NCBI GenBank assembly: GCA_958298945.1
Contig: OY282606.1
Span: 55,317,920-55,381,919, forward strand
Source of the DNA: Atherix ibis
Lineage: Eukaryota > Arthropoda > Insecta > Diptera > Athericidae
DNA length: 64,000 bases
Direction of reading: 5' to 3'
Part shown: positions 34,734 to 44,929 of the stretch, piece by piece
Position numbering within the stretch: the stretch's first letter is position 1
How the letters are laid out: each line of letters begins with the position of its first letter
Made by a program: the position numbers and the translations under genes
The notes under the pieces: generated by a model
Told to the model about the DNA's origin: nothing
Databases searched by the model: none
Seen by the model: the letters and a program-made list of their open reading frames with translations, nothing else

Positions 34734-35754
34734 ATGCCACGTCGCGGACGAGGACGAGGAGCGGCGATTAGTCGAAATACTCGCGCATCGCTTAGAGATA
34801 GAGCCGCACGAGCAAATGAAACTGAAGAACGAGCAAATCGTTTAATTAAAAACCAACAGAGCAATTTAAGAGCATGCGCAGTGGAAGCAGATGAACATTG
34901 TGCAAATCGTTTAAGCGCCCAACAGCAGCGCAGTCAAAGATTACGGGCTAACGAATCAGATGAGCGTCGCCAACAACGAAGTGCCGATGATCGCACACGT
35001 TATATTCGAGGCATACAACGACAAATTATAAATTTGGAACGCGTCGCATTTCAATACAATCCCGACATCGACTATAGTCAACATGAATCTATTATCATTG
35101 GCCCTATGAACAAAGTCTGTCCACATTGTCATGCACTGAAATACGCAGGCGAAACACCAGGAATGTGCTGTTCGAATGGAAAAATTGTGTTGCCAACACA
35201 ACCACCAGAACCATTGTTGTCTTTGATGGCAGGTGACACACCCGATTCCAAGCACTTCTTGAACAATATTCGCAAATATAATTCGTGCTTTCAAATGACA
35301 TCCTTCGATGCAACAAAAATCGAACGAGCAAATTTCATGCCAACATTTAAAGTTCAAGGTCAAATATATCATCGAGCTGGATCATTATTACCGCTTCCAC
35401 ATAAGGAACACAAATTTTTGCAGATTTATTTTATGGGAGAAGCGGATGATGTCACACAAGTTCAACAACGGGAAAGATTCAATCCAGGCGCCAGACATCG
35501 AGTAATCGCCGCACTGCAAAATTTGTTTCATGAGCGCAATGAATTGGTTCGATTGTTCATGGGCGCCATAGATAGAATGTCATCGGACGACTATTCAATT
35601 GTCATCAGAGCCGATAAAAGACTTCTTGGACAACACGAGCGCCGATCGATGAGGTTGCAGTTCTTATTGTTGGAGATCAATTCGAAAGGCGTGACATAAT
35701 CATCCAACGCCGCAATGCAGAGTTACAAAGAGTCGCAGAAACCTTAGATTAAAG
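34734..35754 (+). pseudogene. Helitron Rep/helicase, N-terminal part
   Basis: Starts at ATG 34734 with an Arg/Gly-rich MPRRGRGRGAA, followed by a long charged region and a cysteine cluster at about residues 126-142 (CPHCHALKYAGETPGMCC), then the conserved N-terminal helper region (RADKRLLGQHERR). Just after, near 35645, about 14 bases seem to be missing and the frame shifts. In the other frame it continues DEVAVLIVGDQFERRDIIIQ and RRNAELQRVAETL before the Helitron similarity stops at about 35750. The HUH nuclease motifs that should follow are absent from the window, so this copy cannot nick DNA. Confidence 0.85.
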
Positions 35755-36918
35755 AATACCTGCATATGCCCCTACCATATATGTATACGCAATTTTGTGT
35801 AAGAATTTTACGAAGGGGATATGACTGTCAAAATTTTTTTATGTAGACATGAAACCCACTGCCATCTATGTGTCGTAATGGAAATTTATTTAATTGCAAA
35901 AGCATAATTTATATTAATTTTAATTCACTTATTGGAAACAAAAATATAATTTAAATACAACGATAGGTAATTTTTATTTTTTGTACAATCTTTTGATACG
36001 AAATGGAATTCTATTTGAGGTTTATTATTTATTCCGTAAATATGAATCAAATATAAACCGCCTCAATTTTGTAGACTTTCGGAGAGTTTGAAAACTTTAA
36101 TTCTCCATGAAAGTGGAGACTTAGGGGGTTAGCTTTGTCATTTGTGAATCCGATGTTGACAGTTCAATGTTTACCATAAAATAGTACAGTGCCGGTGTAT
36201 ATAAAGTGTGTGTAAGAAAGTTTAAGGGACCGAATTTTTCTGTCTATTTTCCATTGCTGTTTTCATTGTGTTATTATAATTAAAGTTTATTCTTCGGTAA
36301 GCTTATTATTTAAATAAATTTGTTCTGCTTGCTCTATTATACCACATTATAATGCATTTACTAAATAATATTTTTTTTATTTTTTAAAAATATTAGTTAT
36401 TAAGTTTTTAAGTACATTAAATTTTTCATTTTGTAATTTAGTTTTAAAGCATTTTCTTTAATATTATATACGATTAACATCTTATTGTGCACATAATTGC
36501 TTTCATATAATAAAATAACTTAGAATTCATATTTTTATATACTCTTCCCCACTTTAAAAATTATGTTTTAATAAATAATATACAGTGAAATAAATTAAAT
36601 GAAAATACATAATAAATAAATAAATATTTAAAAATAGAATACTGTGTTTTATTGCATATTTACAAAACTAATTCCATCAAACAAGACCCGCAATATTAAA
36701 AAATCTGCTTCTTTACGCATACGTGTATGTGTAAATGATATCACACATGAAAAATGGTTTTAAACGAACCGCTTCAATCGCATCCTGAACTTTTAAATTG
36801 GCTCCCAATGATTTACGCCGTTTCTGTTGTATTGCATGTGTGTGCGTTCTATGAATGTATTGCCAACAAAATTTGGACATAATTTTTTTGTAGAGGCCTA
36901 TCCAGTACTTCTTTAATC
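35755..36918 (+). other. non-Helitron segment replacing the Rep domain
   Basis: About 1.16 kb without Helitron coding similarity, in the place where about 400-450 codons of the Rep nuclease are expected. It contains sequence resembling the dispersed repeat at 25.8-26.1 kb, a TATA-like TGTATATAAAG at about 36194-36204 and, about 100 bases later, a splice-donor-like CTTCGGTAAGC (about 36292-36302). It may be an insertion coupled to a deletion, or a captured host fragment. No coding sequence was recognised. Confidence 0.6.
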
Positions 36919-38892
36919 TAAGTTACTACCGAACACAACACTGACGTCATTCTTTGAATTGTGCAGGGAAGATTTATTTGCGAAAACACTGCTGTATACG
37001 TAAGTGCCAAAGTATTTCACTTGGAATGCCACTTTGCGAAAATTCCAAAGACGAAAATAAGGCACTGCTGTCGAAGGCTGGAATAATTTGTATTCAACTG
37101 ATGCGTTGGGCAGACTTTACACCGTTCATCCTAACAATCAAGACTGCTTTTTCCTGCGATTGCTGTTGATTAATGTGAGCGGACCCACATTGTTCGAACA
37201 ACTGCGAACAATTAATGGTCAAGTGTGTGCAACTTATCGAGAGGCGCGTCAACTTTTGCAATTATTGGAATCTAATACGTATTGGGACACAACAATCCAA
37301 AATGCAACTATTTCACGTCATGCCGCAAACATTCGTAAATTATTTGCCATCATTTTGACAACTTGCTTCCCGTCTAATCCGAAACAGCTTTGGGACAAAT
37401 ACAAAAATGACATGAGTTAAGATATATTGCATCGAGTACGCACAACCAACAATGAAATGCAAATCGCATTTTCCCCAGAAATGTATAATCAGGCATTAAT
37501 TTTGATTGAAGACATTTGTTTGACAATTGTGAACAAATCACTCATTACATTGGGGATGTATGCACCAAATCGCGCAGCAAACGATTTATACGATCGAGAT
37601 TTACATCGCGAAAGAGAATTTGATATCAACAATTTGCGAGCATTGCTTCAAAATAATCTGCCAAAATTGTTGGTACAACAACGAACGGTATACGACACAA
37701 TTATGGAAGCAATTCAAAATGACCGTGGTGGTTTATATTTTCTTGATGCGCCCGGCGGAACAGGCAAAACATTTTTGATTTCATTGGATTTGGCACAAGT
37801 TAGATCCAAAAATAATATTGCATTAGCCATCGCATCATCAGGAATTGCAGCAACACTTTTGGATGGCGGCAGGACAGCCCATTCGTCGCTCAAACTTGCG
37901 CTTAACTTGCATGTTCAACAAACACCAATATGCAACATCAAAAAAAATTCAGGAATGGCCAAGGTGTTGCAAACATGCAAAATTATCGTATGGGATGAAT
38001 GCACAATGCCGCACAAAAAAGCTTTAGAAGCTCTCGATCGTACGCTTCAAGCTTTGCGTAGCAACACACGCCCATTCGGAGGTGCAGTCATTTTATTGGC
38101 AGGAGATTTCCGGCAAACGCTGCCAGTAATTCCACGGTCTACACCAGCCAATGAGATCAACGCATGTCTAAAAATGTCTTATCTATGGCTAGATATGCAA
38201 AAATTGCAATTGCGAACAAATATGCGTGTACAATTGCAAAATGATATATCAGCAGTTCCATTCGCAAAAAAATTGTTGGAAATGGGCGATGGCAAAATCT
38301 TAATAGATGCAATGTCAAATTGTATTACGCTGCCACCAGATTTCTGCAAATTGACACAATCAATTAAAGAATTAATCGATTGCGTATTTCCACACCTGCA
38401 ACGCAATTACATGAATCATCGATGGCTGTGCGAACGAGCAATATTGGCTGCCAAAAACAATGATGTCAATGTCATTAATGCAACCATACTGAATAAAATC
38501 GCAGGAAATTCGACAAAATACAAATCGATTGATACCGTTACACAAGATGAAGATGCCGTCACTTATCCAACAGAATTCTTGAATTCGCTTGAGGTGCCCG
38601 GATTGCCACCACATGAACTAACGCTCAAACTCGGTGCTGTTATCATTTTGCTACGCAATATCCAACCACCAAGACTTTGCAACGGAACCAGAATGGCAGT
38701 AAAACGATTATTGACGAACATTATCGAAGCCACAATTCTGACTGGCAAGTTTAAAGGAGAAGATGTGTTATTGCCACGGATACCGATGATACCCAACGAT
38801 ATGCCATTCCAATTCAAACGGATGCAGTTCCCGGTACAATTGGCATTTGCAATGACAATTAACAAAGCGCAAGGCCAGTCGCTTCAAGTTTG
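36919..38892 (+). pseudogene. Helitron PIF1-type helicase, main part
   Basis: Superfamily-1 DNA helicase of Helitrons. Coding resumes at about 36920 (NTTLTSFFELCREDLFAKTL), with a stop at about 37003 and a frameshift near 37060. It then reads STDALGRLYTVHPNNQDCFF and on to a TAA at 37418-37420 before an open frame of about 490 codons. Motifs in order: Walker A APGGTGKTF (about 37750), DE box IVWDECTMP (about 37990), LAGDFRQTLPVI (about 38100), and the C-terminal helicase motif AFAMTINKAQGQSLQVC at 38845-38892. The LINE inserts directly after that motif. At least three disabling lesions plus the insertion. Confidence 0.93.
38881..38892. repeat. target-site duplication of the I-clade LINE, left copy
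   Basis: GCTTCAAGTTTG, identical to 44560-44571. The last TTTG merges with the LINE tail repeats, so the exact junction can slide by a few bases. Confidence 0.9.
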
Positions 38893-39043
38893 TTTGTTTG
38901 TTTGCAAGGTCCCTTAGACATGTGCCAGGGGCCACTTCATAGCGCCACGACCGTGAGGCCATTTGGCGACTTCGTAGTACGTGTGGGAATTTTTCTGAGA
39001 GAAACTGGTCTCTGGTTAGTAGTATAGAAAGTTGAGAATTTTG

Positions 39044-42000
39044 TTATATTTTGTGGAGCAGATTAGTATGTTGTAGAAGATTAAATAGGGGACTAGGGAA
39101 TGGAGTTGTTGGATCGAGGAGCTCCATAATGGGAGGAATCCTGCTCGCAAAGTAGTTCTTGGTTATGTGGCATTCCTGTAGAATATGGTAGACAGTGAAA
39201 TGGGTGCCACAGGATTGGCAGAAGGGACGGTTGGTGTTGCCAAAAAGGAAGTTATGGGTAAGAGCAGTATGTCCAATCCGGATTCTGAGGAGCTTTCGCG
39301 CCCAGAATTTCGGTATGGATGTTGAATACACTGGTTTGTTAGTGGTTCTCCAATGAGTCGACAAAAAAGTGTCGCTATTGGTCCAGTCATCGTGTCTGCG
39401 GATGGCTAAAGGTGTTAGTTGCCATTCTGTTAGTAGGCGAGGCAGATTGGGAATGACTGTGATCACTGGCCGACGGAGTGTTTCTCCAGCCAACTTGTCA
39501 GCACTTTCATTACCCACAATTCCTACATGCCCTGGCACCCATTGCAACTCGACACTCCTATTGCTAAGTAGGCTATGACGAATTGCGCTAAGTACTGGGT
39601 CACTCGATGGGCCACAAATGGCTTTAAGGGCGGCAAGGCTGTCGCTAAAAATAATAACGTTTTGTTGGCTGGGAATATTGGTCGCAATTTCAATTGCCGT
39701 TTTGATGGCCCACAGCTCCCCGTAATATGGAGCTGCCCTATAAGGGAAGATTCCACAACATAGTGTGCGGGTGCTGCAGCCAAAAAGTTCGACGACCGCA
39801 AAAGATGTAATATCGGTGTCAGCGGTGGCATCAGTGAACAACAGTCGATGATGTTTTAATCCGTCCAACTGTTCAAGGAACAATTTCCTATATGTGGATG
39901 GATCAGTTCTAGCCTTCTTAAACCTGTCAAGAGAAGCAGTCACTTTCAACTTTGCTCCTAACCACGGTTTCCAATCTGGGTGTGGAAGGGAAGTTTGGAA
40001 ATCGACGGGGAGGATGGATGAATTGCTTTCAAGGTGGGATATTAATAAGGATAGCGATGATGAATTCCTTTTTGAGCTGGGGGAGATGATAATGTTTTTT
40101 ATTAAAGTGTGGAGTGGATAATTTGGAAGGCATAGGTTTTTGTAAATTAAACTTAGGCGGGCTTTGTGAAGATAGAGAAAAATAGGTTTTCGACCAGTCT
40201 CTATCAGTATGGATTCCACCGGAGATGTCCGATGTGCTCCACTGGCTAGTCTAATACAACGGTTTACCGCTGCCTCGACTAGTTTTTTCCCTGCTATTGG
40301 CACACTGACAATATAGTGAGGAAATAGAGTAAGGTCCCGTCCAAAAGGGCGTTGGTTACTCTGATTGCCTCACTTTGTCTTACCTTACTTTTGCTGCTGA
40401 CTAAAATTTTTACCATTCGGAGAATGATATTAATTTTGTCAACAGCATTTTTAATCTGAAGATTCCATTTTCCTCCACGGGCAATTGAGATACCCAGGAT
40501 TTTCATGGAATCGTTTGGGCGGAGAGGGAAGGGGGTTAGTGACGAGTCCGATAAACTACAATTTTTTTTCCTGCAAACATGAAGGCAAGGTGGGTTCGAT
40601 GTACAGATAACCGCACCATTTATGCTGCTCCAAGTGTTGATGTTGCGGATGGCGTTATTTATTTGTTGCTGAAGATCAGCACCAGATACAAGTATAAAAA
40701 TATTGTCGGCATATATGTAGTGGTTAAAGGATTATAGTTGGTGGGAAAGGGAGTGAATATATATATTGAATAGGATCGTTGATAAAGGGTATCCTTGTGG
40801 GATGCCGTTTTTCATTTCCCGTTTTGACGAAAAATGACCGTTGGCGCGTACCGTTAAGGTTCTACCAGTTAGGTAGGAACGTAGTAATGCCAATATTGCA
40901 GAGTCTACTCCCCACTCTGCCAGCTGTAAGAGTACCCTATGTGGGCAAATTCGGTCATACGCCTTTTCTAGGTCGAAGGACAACAGTAAACCACAATGTC
41001 TACGTTTGTAGCAATTGTGGATTGAATGTTGGAGTTCAAGTAGCATACTCAGAGTTCCTCTGCCTGACCTGTAGGCATGTTGTTGGGGATTGAGTCCCCG
41101 CCTGGTTAAGTCTTGTAGCTAAGATCTTTTCCAGGATCTTGGAAGTGCAAGGCAGTAATGAAATTGGTCTAAAATTGTTAGCCAAAGAATGGGAGAGATT
41201 TTTCTTGGGAACTGGAATGGCTGTTGCGACCTTCCAGCAATTTGGGAAAATAGATTTTTCCAGAATTTTGTTAAAGAGGTTGACAATTCTAATATGAAAA
41301 GTCGAAGATGCCTCTTTAATCATTTTAAAAGAAACCTTGTCCCTACCAGGTGTGGTTCCCTTGAAGGAATTCAACGAAAAGTTGAACTCCGCAAGCGTTA
41401 CTGGTTGGTTCAAGATTAGAGTGGAGGCTGACGGTATAGGCGAGAGATTTTCCGTAAAGTATTGTTTCTCTCTACGACATGTAATACTAAGGTGGTTGTT
41501 GGATGAAAACGAGGCCCAGGACTGTGCCAGTTCCTCAACGATAGCTGTCGAGTCGGATATAACTCCATTCTCAGACTCAATAGATGGGATAATACCATTT
41601 TTTTGGCGACCAAGAATGCAGTTAATACCTCTCCATGCTTCTTTCGGTGAAGTTCGGGAATCAATTGAAGCGGTGAAGTTATTCCAAGCTGTTCGCTTGG
41701 CCTGCTTCACCGCTCTTTTGACTCGAGCAGTCCTAAGTCTCAATTCGATGAGATTAGTCATACTGGAAAAACGAGAGTAGTCCTTCCAAGCCATATTTCT
41801 TTCACGTCGTAATGTTGCGATTTCATAGGAATACCATTTTGGTTGTTTTTTAGACATGCCAACTGAAGAGGGAATTGTCCCAGCAGCTGCACGTCTGAAA
41901 ACTTTTATCACGTTTTCTGCCTCAAGGTTAGGAGATTGGGCAACGGGTAGATCAGCAGAAGCTTTGAAAATCGCAGCTCTGTAATTTTCCCAATTTGCGC

Positions 42001-42736
42001 GCTCTTCTATGAACCGTGACAGTGGTTTTATTTTAACGTGCGCAACATTTGCCTCCAGAAGTATGGGCAAGTGGTTACTTCCTTCAAGGAAGCTATGAAC
42101 TTTCCATGAATATAATTCAAAGTTCCGTGTAGGAACGAAGGTGAGGTCGAGAACAGAGGTAGTACCTCTGGTTGAAAAAAAGGTCGGTGAACCATCATTT
42201 AGTAGAGTGAAGCTCGAATCGGTAGAGTTGAGCCATTCCTCGAAGATTTTCCCGCGCCAACAGGTTCTTGGGGAACTCCAAGCATGACTGTGGGCATTGA
42301 AATCTCCAAGGATGATGGTATTTTCAGGTAATTGGCTAATTAGACCTTGCCAATCTGCTGGAGAAAAACGCAGGCTGTGTTCAATATATATATTGGCAAT
42401 GTGGACTTTGGGAGAGGTATTTACAGAAATAAGGATTGTCAAAAAATTTGTTGAAATGTGAATTTGTGAGAAGGATATGGAGGGGTGTATGAGGAAACAT
42501 ACACCACCTCTTTTATTGTTGTTAGTTTTGTTGTAAAACAAACATTGGTATTTTTGGTAAAATGGTTGGTTGTAGGAGTGAGGTAATTTGGTTTCTTGCA
42601 AAGCAACTATTTTTGGAGAGTACTGATTTAGCAGCAGGCTCAGACCTTCTAGGTTATTAAGGAACCCGTAGATGTTCCATTGCAAAATGGAACATCTGGC
42701 GTTGTTACTTATACCATTTCTGTGGAAAATTACCAT
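39044..42736 (-). pseudogene. I-clade LINE ORF2 (endonuclease-RT-RNase H), broken
   Basis: ORF2 starts at 42736. The endonuclease domain (about residues 15-240) shows QWNIYG, VALQETKLP, ILGDFNAHSHAW and SVLDLTF, but the final box reads GSNHLPI where SDH is expected. A frameshift near 41085 (LNQAGTQSP) moves the reading to another frame: LLLSFDLEKAYDRI, then GIPQGYPLSTILFN, then a stop at 40732. After the stop the catalytic box reads YADN instead of YADD (about 40700). A further frameshift near 40310 leads to the RNase H domain: LLFTDATADT, YYGELWAIKTA, IIFSDSLAAL and VPGHVGIVGNESADKLAG keep all four acidic residues. The zinc motif CQSCGTHFTVYHILQEC is near the end. Confidence 0.92.
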
Positions 42737-42926
42737 AGTTGAAGGTTAGGCAAGCTAAAAACTAGAACAGTAATCTGCCCAGAAGTAGTGCTGCATGAAG
42801 GGAGAAAAATATGGTGGAGAAGAACTGGACTGTAAGTCTGTGAACCATTAGAGGTTTGCCGAAAGGCATACCACTTCTTGTTCACCAGATTGCAGGCTCG
42901 TACTCTTAGAAAAAACATTAGCAATG

Positions 42927-44386
42927 TTATTTTTTGGAGCTTGTTCCTGGTTTACCAGACTTCATTTTTTGTGCTAAGGTAAGAACCGTGTTGCGATCTT
43001 CTGGATCGAGGTCTTTTAACGTGCTAATTAGTATAGCAACTTGTTCACTGGTGGATCGGGGGTGGGTTGACGGTGTTTGGGAATTTGACAGTGGGGATTT
43101 TGATGGAGTGGTAATTGATTTATCAGAAGAGGTGTTGATTCCTGTATTTATAGAAGGTTTTTTGACCATTGGCGTTGAAGAATTTAGCTTACGCTCAAAA
43201 GCTTTTCTGGAAGGAGAGGGTGAAATTTTTTTGGATGTGAGAGGGGATAGTGGCAGTGGTAAAGTGGACGCAGAAGGCGTTGGTGGCAATGATGAGGATG
43301 CTGATGTATTAACGGAATGAGATGACGCACGGACTGCTTGTGCAAAGGAGGTGTTCGATTTTAGTGTGGAGGCATCCATTTGAGATTTTTTGATTATTGT
43401 TGTTGCTGCAGCCATGGAACATTTGTTGTCCGTCATAACTTTAAGAATAGTTTTTCCCTCAGCGTACGAAGGGCAACAACGGTCTCCCGAGGTGTGTGAC
43501 TCTGTTTTGCAGTTAACGCAAAATACACGTGTACATGTCTTTTCAAGATGGGGCGCAAGTCCACAACTAGCACATACCGTCGAAGCCTTACAGTATTTAG
43601 CTGTATGGCCCAGTACTTGGCAGTTGCGACATCTCATGGGGTTCGGATAATATGTTTTCACATCAAATCTGTGAAAAAGGATGTTGAGGTTGGAAGGGAG
43701 TTCGTACGCGTCAAAGGTCAGAACAATAATACCCGTAAATGACTGGGTACCGTCGCGCGTAGAGATTATTTTTCTAGCCTCTACCATGTTGTAATCAATG
43801 AGGTTGCTGACGATTTCCTCTTCGGATGTATTTGCAAGCCACTTGCAAAAAATCGTCCCCTTTACTTGGTTGAGGGAGGGGTGAAGTGTGAAATTTAATT
43901 TAATATCATTGACAAAAACCGGTTTGGCGTGAATAAATTTATCGGCCGAAAATCTTGTTTTGGTGTTAGCAATAGATCACCGTTACGATAATCGTTTATT
44001 TTAAGAATATCATTGCTGATATTCTTGAGAGCCAGACTAGTTTTAAAAGGACAGAGTTGGTTCGCTCTGAATTTTGCCTCGGGTGAAGTAGAAATTACTA
44101 GAAAGCGCGGATGTTCGGAAATTTTAGTCGGAAGGGAGGGGAAGTTAACCAATTTGCTTAATACAGATAGGTTCGTGTTTGTTTGGTTGGGGTTGTAGTG
44201 ATTGTTATTTAAATTTTTTGTTGTGGTATTGATGGATTGGTTTAGTCTGGCTCTTTTCGTGGATTTTGTGGTAGAGGCGTCGAGAATTGTAAGGGATATA
44301 CCTGTATCTGGTGGCGAGGGGGGGTCCGGTGGCCTGACGTCGACGTCCACGTCCATTGTTATGGGTTTAACAACACTTAATTTCAC
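42927..44386 (-). pseudogene. I-clade LINE ORF1 (nucleic-acid-binding Gag-like protein), frameshifted
   Basis: Starts at 44386 (MKLSVVKPITMDVDVDVRPP). It has a low-complexity Asn/Thr-rich N-terminus, then ISEHPRFLVIST, an RNA-recognition-like region. A one-base-type frameshift near 43970 breaks it; in the other frame it reads KTRFSADKFIHAKPVFVNDI and continues without interruption into the frame ending at 42927. Three CCHC zinc knuckles follow: CRNCQVLGHTAKYC, CASCGLAPHLEKTC and CVNCKTESHTSGDRC, as usual for I-clade ORF1. The C-terminus is Ser/Thr/Pro-rich. ORF1 proteins coat the element RNA and act as chaperones in retrotransposition. Confidence 0.9.
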
Positions 44387-44559
44387 TCGATTTTCACTTC
44401 AAACGTAAGGGAAAACAAAACAAATAAGTGAAACTATTAAAAAAGGTTAAAACACTGATAGAATTTACGCGTGAAGAGAGAAAAACCAAATTTTTTCACC
44501 GAATCTACGTAGCGATATAAGTACGTCCGCACTGGTACGCAGTGTGGACGGGAATGGTG

Positions 44560-44571
44560 GCTTCAAGTTTG
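44560..44571. repeat. target-site duplication of the I-clade LINE, right copy
   Basis: GCTTCAAGTTTG, exact match to 38881-38892. Helicase coding resumes inside it. Confidence 0.9.
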
Positions 44572-44713
44572 TGGAATCAACTTAGAAAATCCATGTTTCG
44601 CCCATGGACAGTTGTATGTGGCATGCTCACGCATTGGCAAACCAACAGATTTATGCGTTTACGCACCGGACAGCCGCACAAAGAACGTAGTTTATTTACA
44701 AGCATTAGAATAA
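44572..44713 (+). pseudogene. Helitron helicase, C-terminal exon after the LINE
   Basis: Continues the interrupted helicase in frame once one copy of the duplication is removed: GINLENPCFAHGQLYVACSR, then IGKPTDLCVYAPDSRTKNVV and YLQALE with TAA at 44711-44713. The QLYVACSR motif is the last helicase motif (VI) of PIF1-like enzymes. Its intactness shows that the LINE entered a recognisable helicase gene. Confidence 0.92.
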
Positions 44714-44929
44714 ATTTTCATTTGATTTTTAATGTCATTTAAAATATAAATAAAAGCATTTTTTCAAAAATTAAAACAAACACAAATGCATACAATTTAT
44801 CTAAAACCAAAATTGTAATCATGGTGTTGTGAAAGTTGGATTTTTAAAACAAAGCAACTAGCTGTCAAAAGGATTTTTTTTGTCACTCTTTTAGTTTCTG
44901 TGCCGCGGAGCGCACCGGGTAACTGCTAG
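44714..44929 (+). other. Helitron 3' untranslated region and terminus
   Basis: AT-rich, then a GC-rich terminal block (CCGCGGAGCGCACCGGG at 44903-44919) that can form a short imperfect hairpin, about 7 bases before the terminal CTAG at 44926-44929. This is the usual Helitron transposition terminator. Confidence 0.85.

Larger units (their letters stand above)
38893..44559 (-). mobile_element. near-full-length I-clade LINE inserted in the Helitron helicase
   Basis: Non-LTR retrotransposon on the minus strand, about 5.67 kb, flanked by 12-bp target duplications. Its 5' end is at 44559 (CACCATTCCCGTCCACACTG on the minus strand) and its 3' end is a (CAAA)n tail at 38893. It has ORF1 with three zinc knuckles, and ORF2 with endonuclease, reverse transcriptase, RNase H and a final C-x2-C-x7-H-x4-C motif. 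An RNase H domain separates the I clade from Jockey elements, which lack it. GC content is clearly above the surroundings. Several frame breaks and active-site changes make this copy inactive. Confidence 0.92.
34073..44929 (+). mobile_element. Helitron with both termini, internally rearranged
   Basis: Rolling-circle (HUH Rep/helicase) transposon. The 5' end is TCTATATATATAAAAATGAA, typical of insect Helitrons, preceded by A at 34072. The 3' end is CTAG at 44926-44929, preceded by a GC-rich short hairpin region (TGCCGCGGAGCGCACCGGGT) and followed by T. The A|T junction and absence of a target duplication match Helitron insertion. The coding part has an N-terminal segment (34.73-35.75 kb) and a PIF1-type helicase (36.92-38.89 and 44.57-44.71 kb), but the Rep domain between them is gone. 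Removing the nested LINE leaves about 5.2 kb, of which about 1.2 kb is foreign. Confidence 0.92.

Noticed and set aside
34956..35372. Minus-strand frame of 138 codons
   Set aside because: Antisense shadow of the Helitron N-terminal coding region.
42934..43320. Plus-strand frame of 128 codons
   Set aside because: Antisense shadow of the Ser/Pro-rich C-terminus of the I-clade ORF1 on the minus strand.
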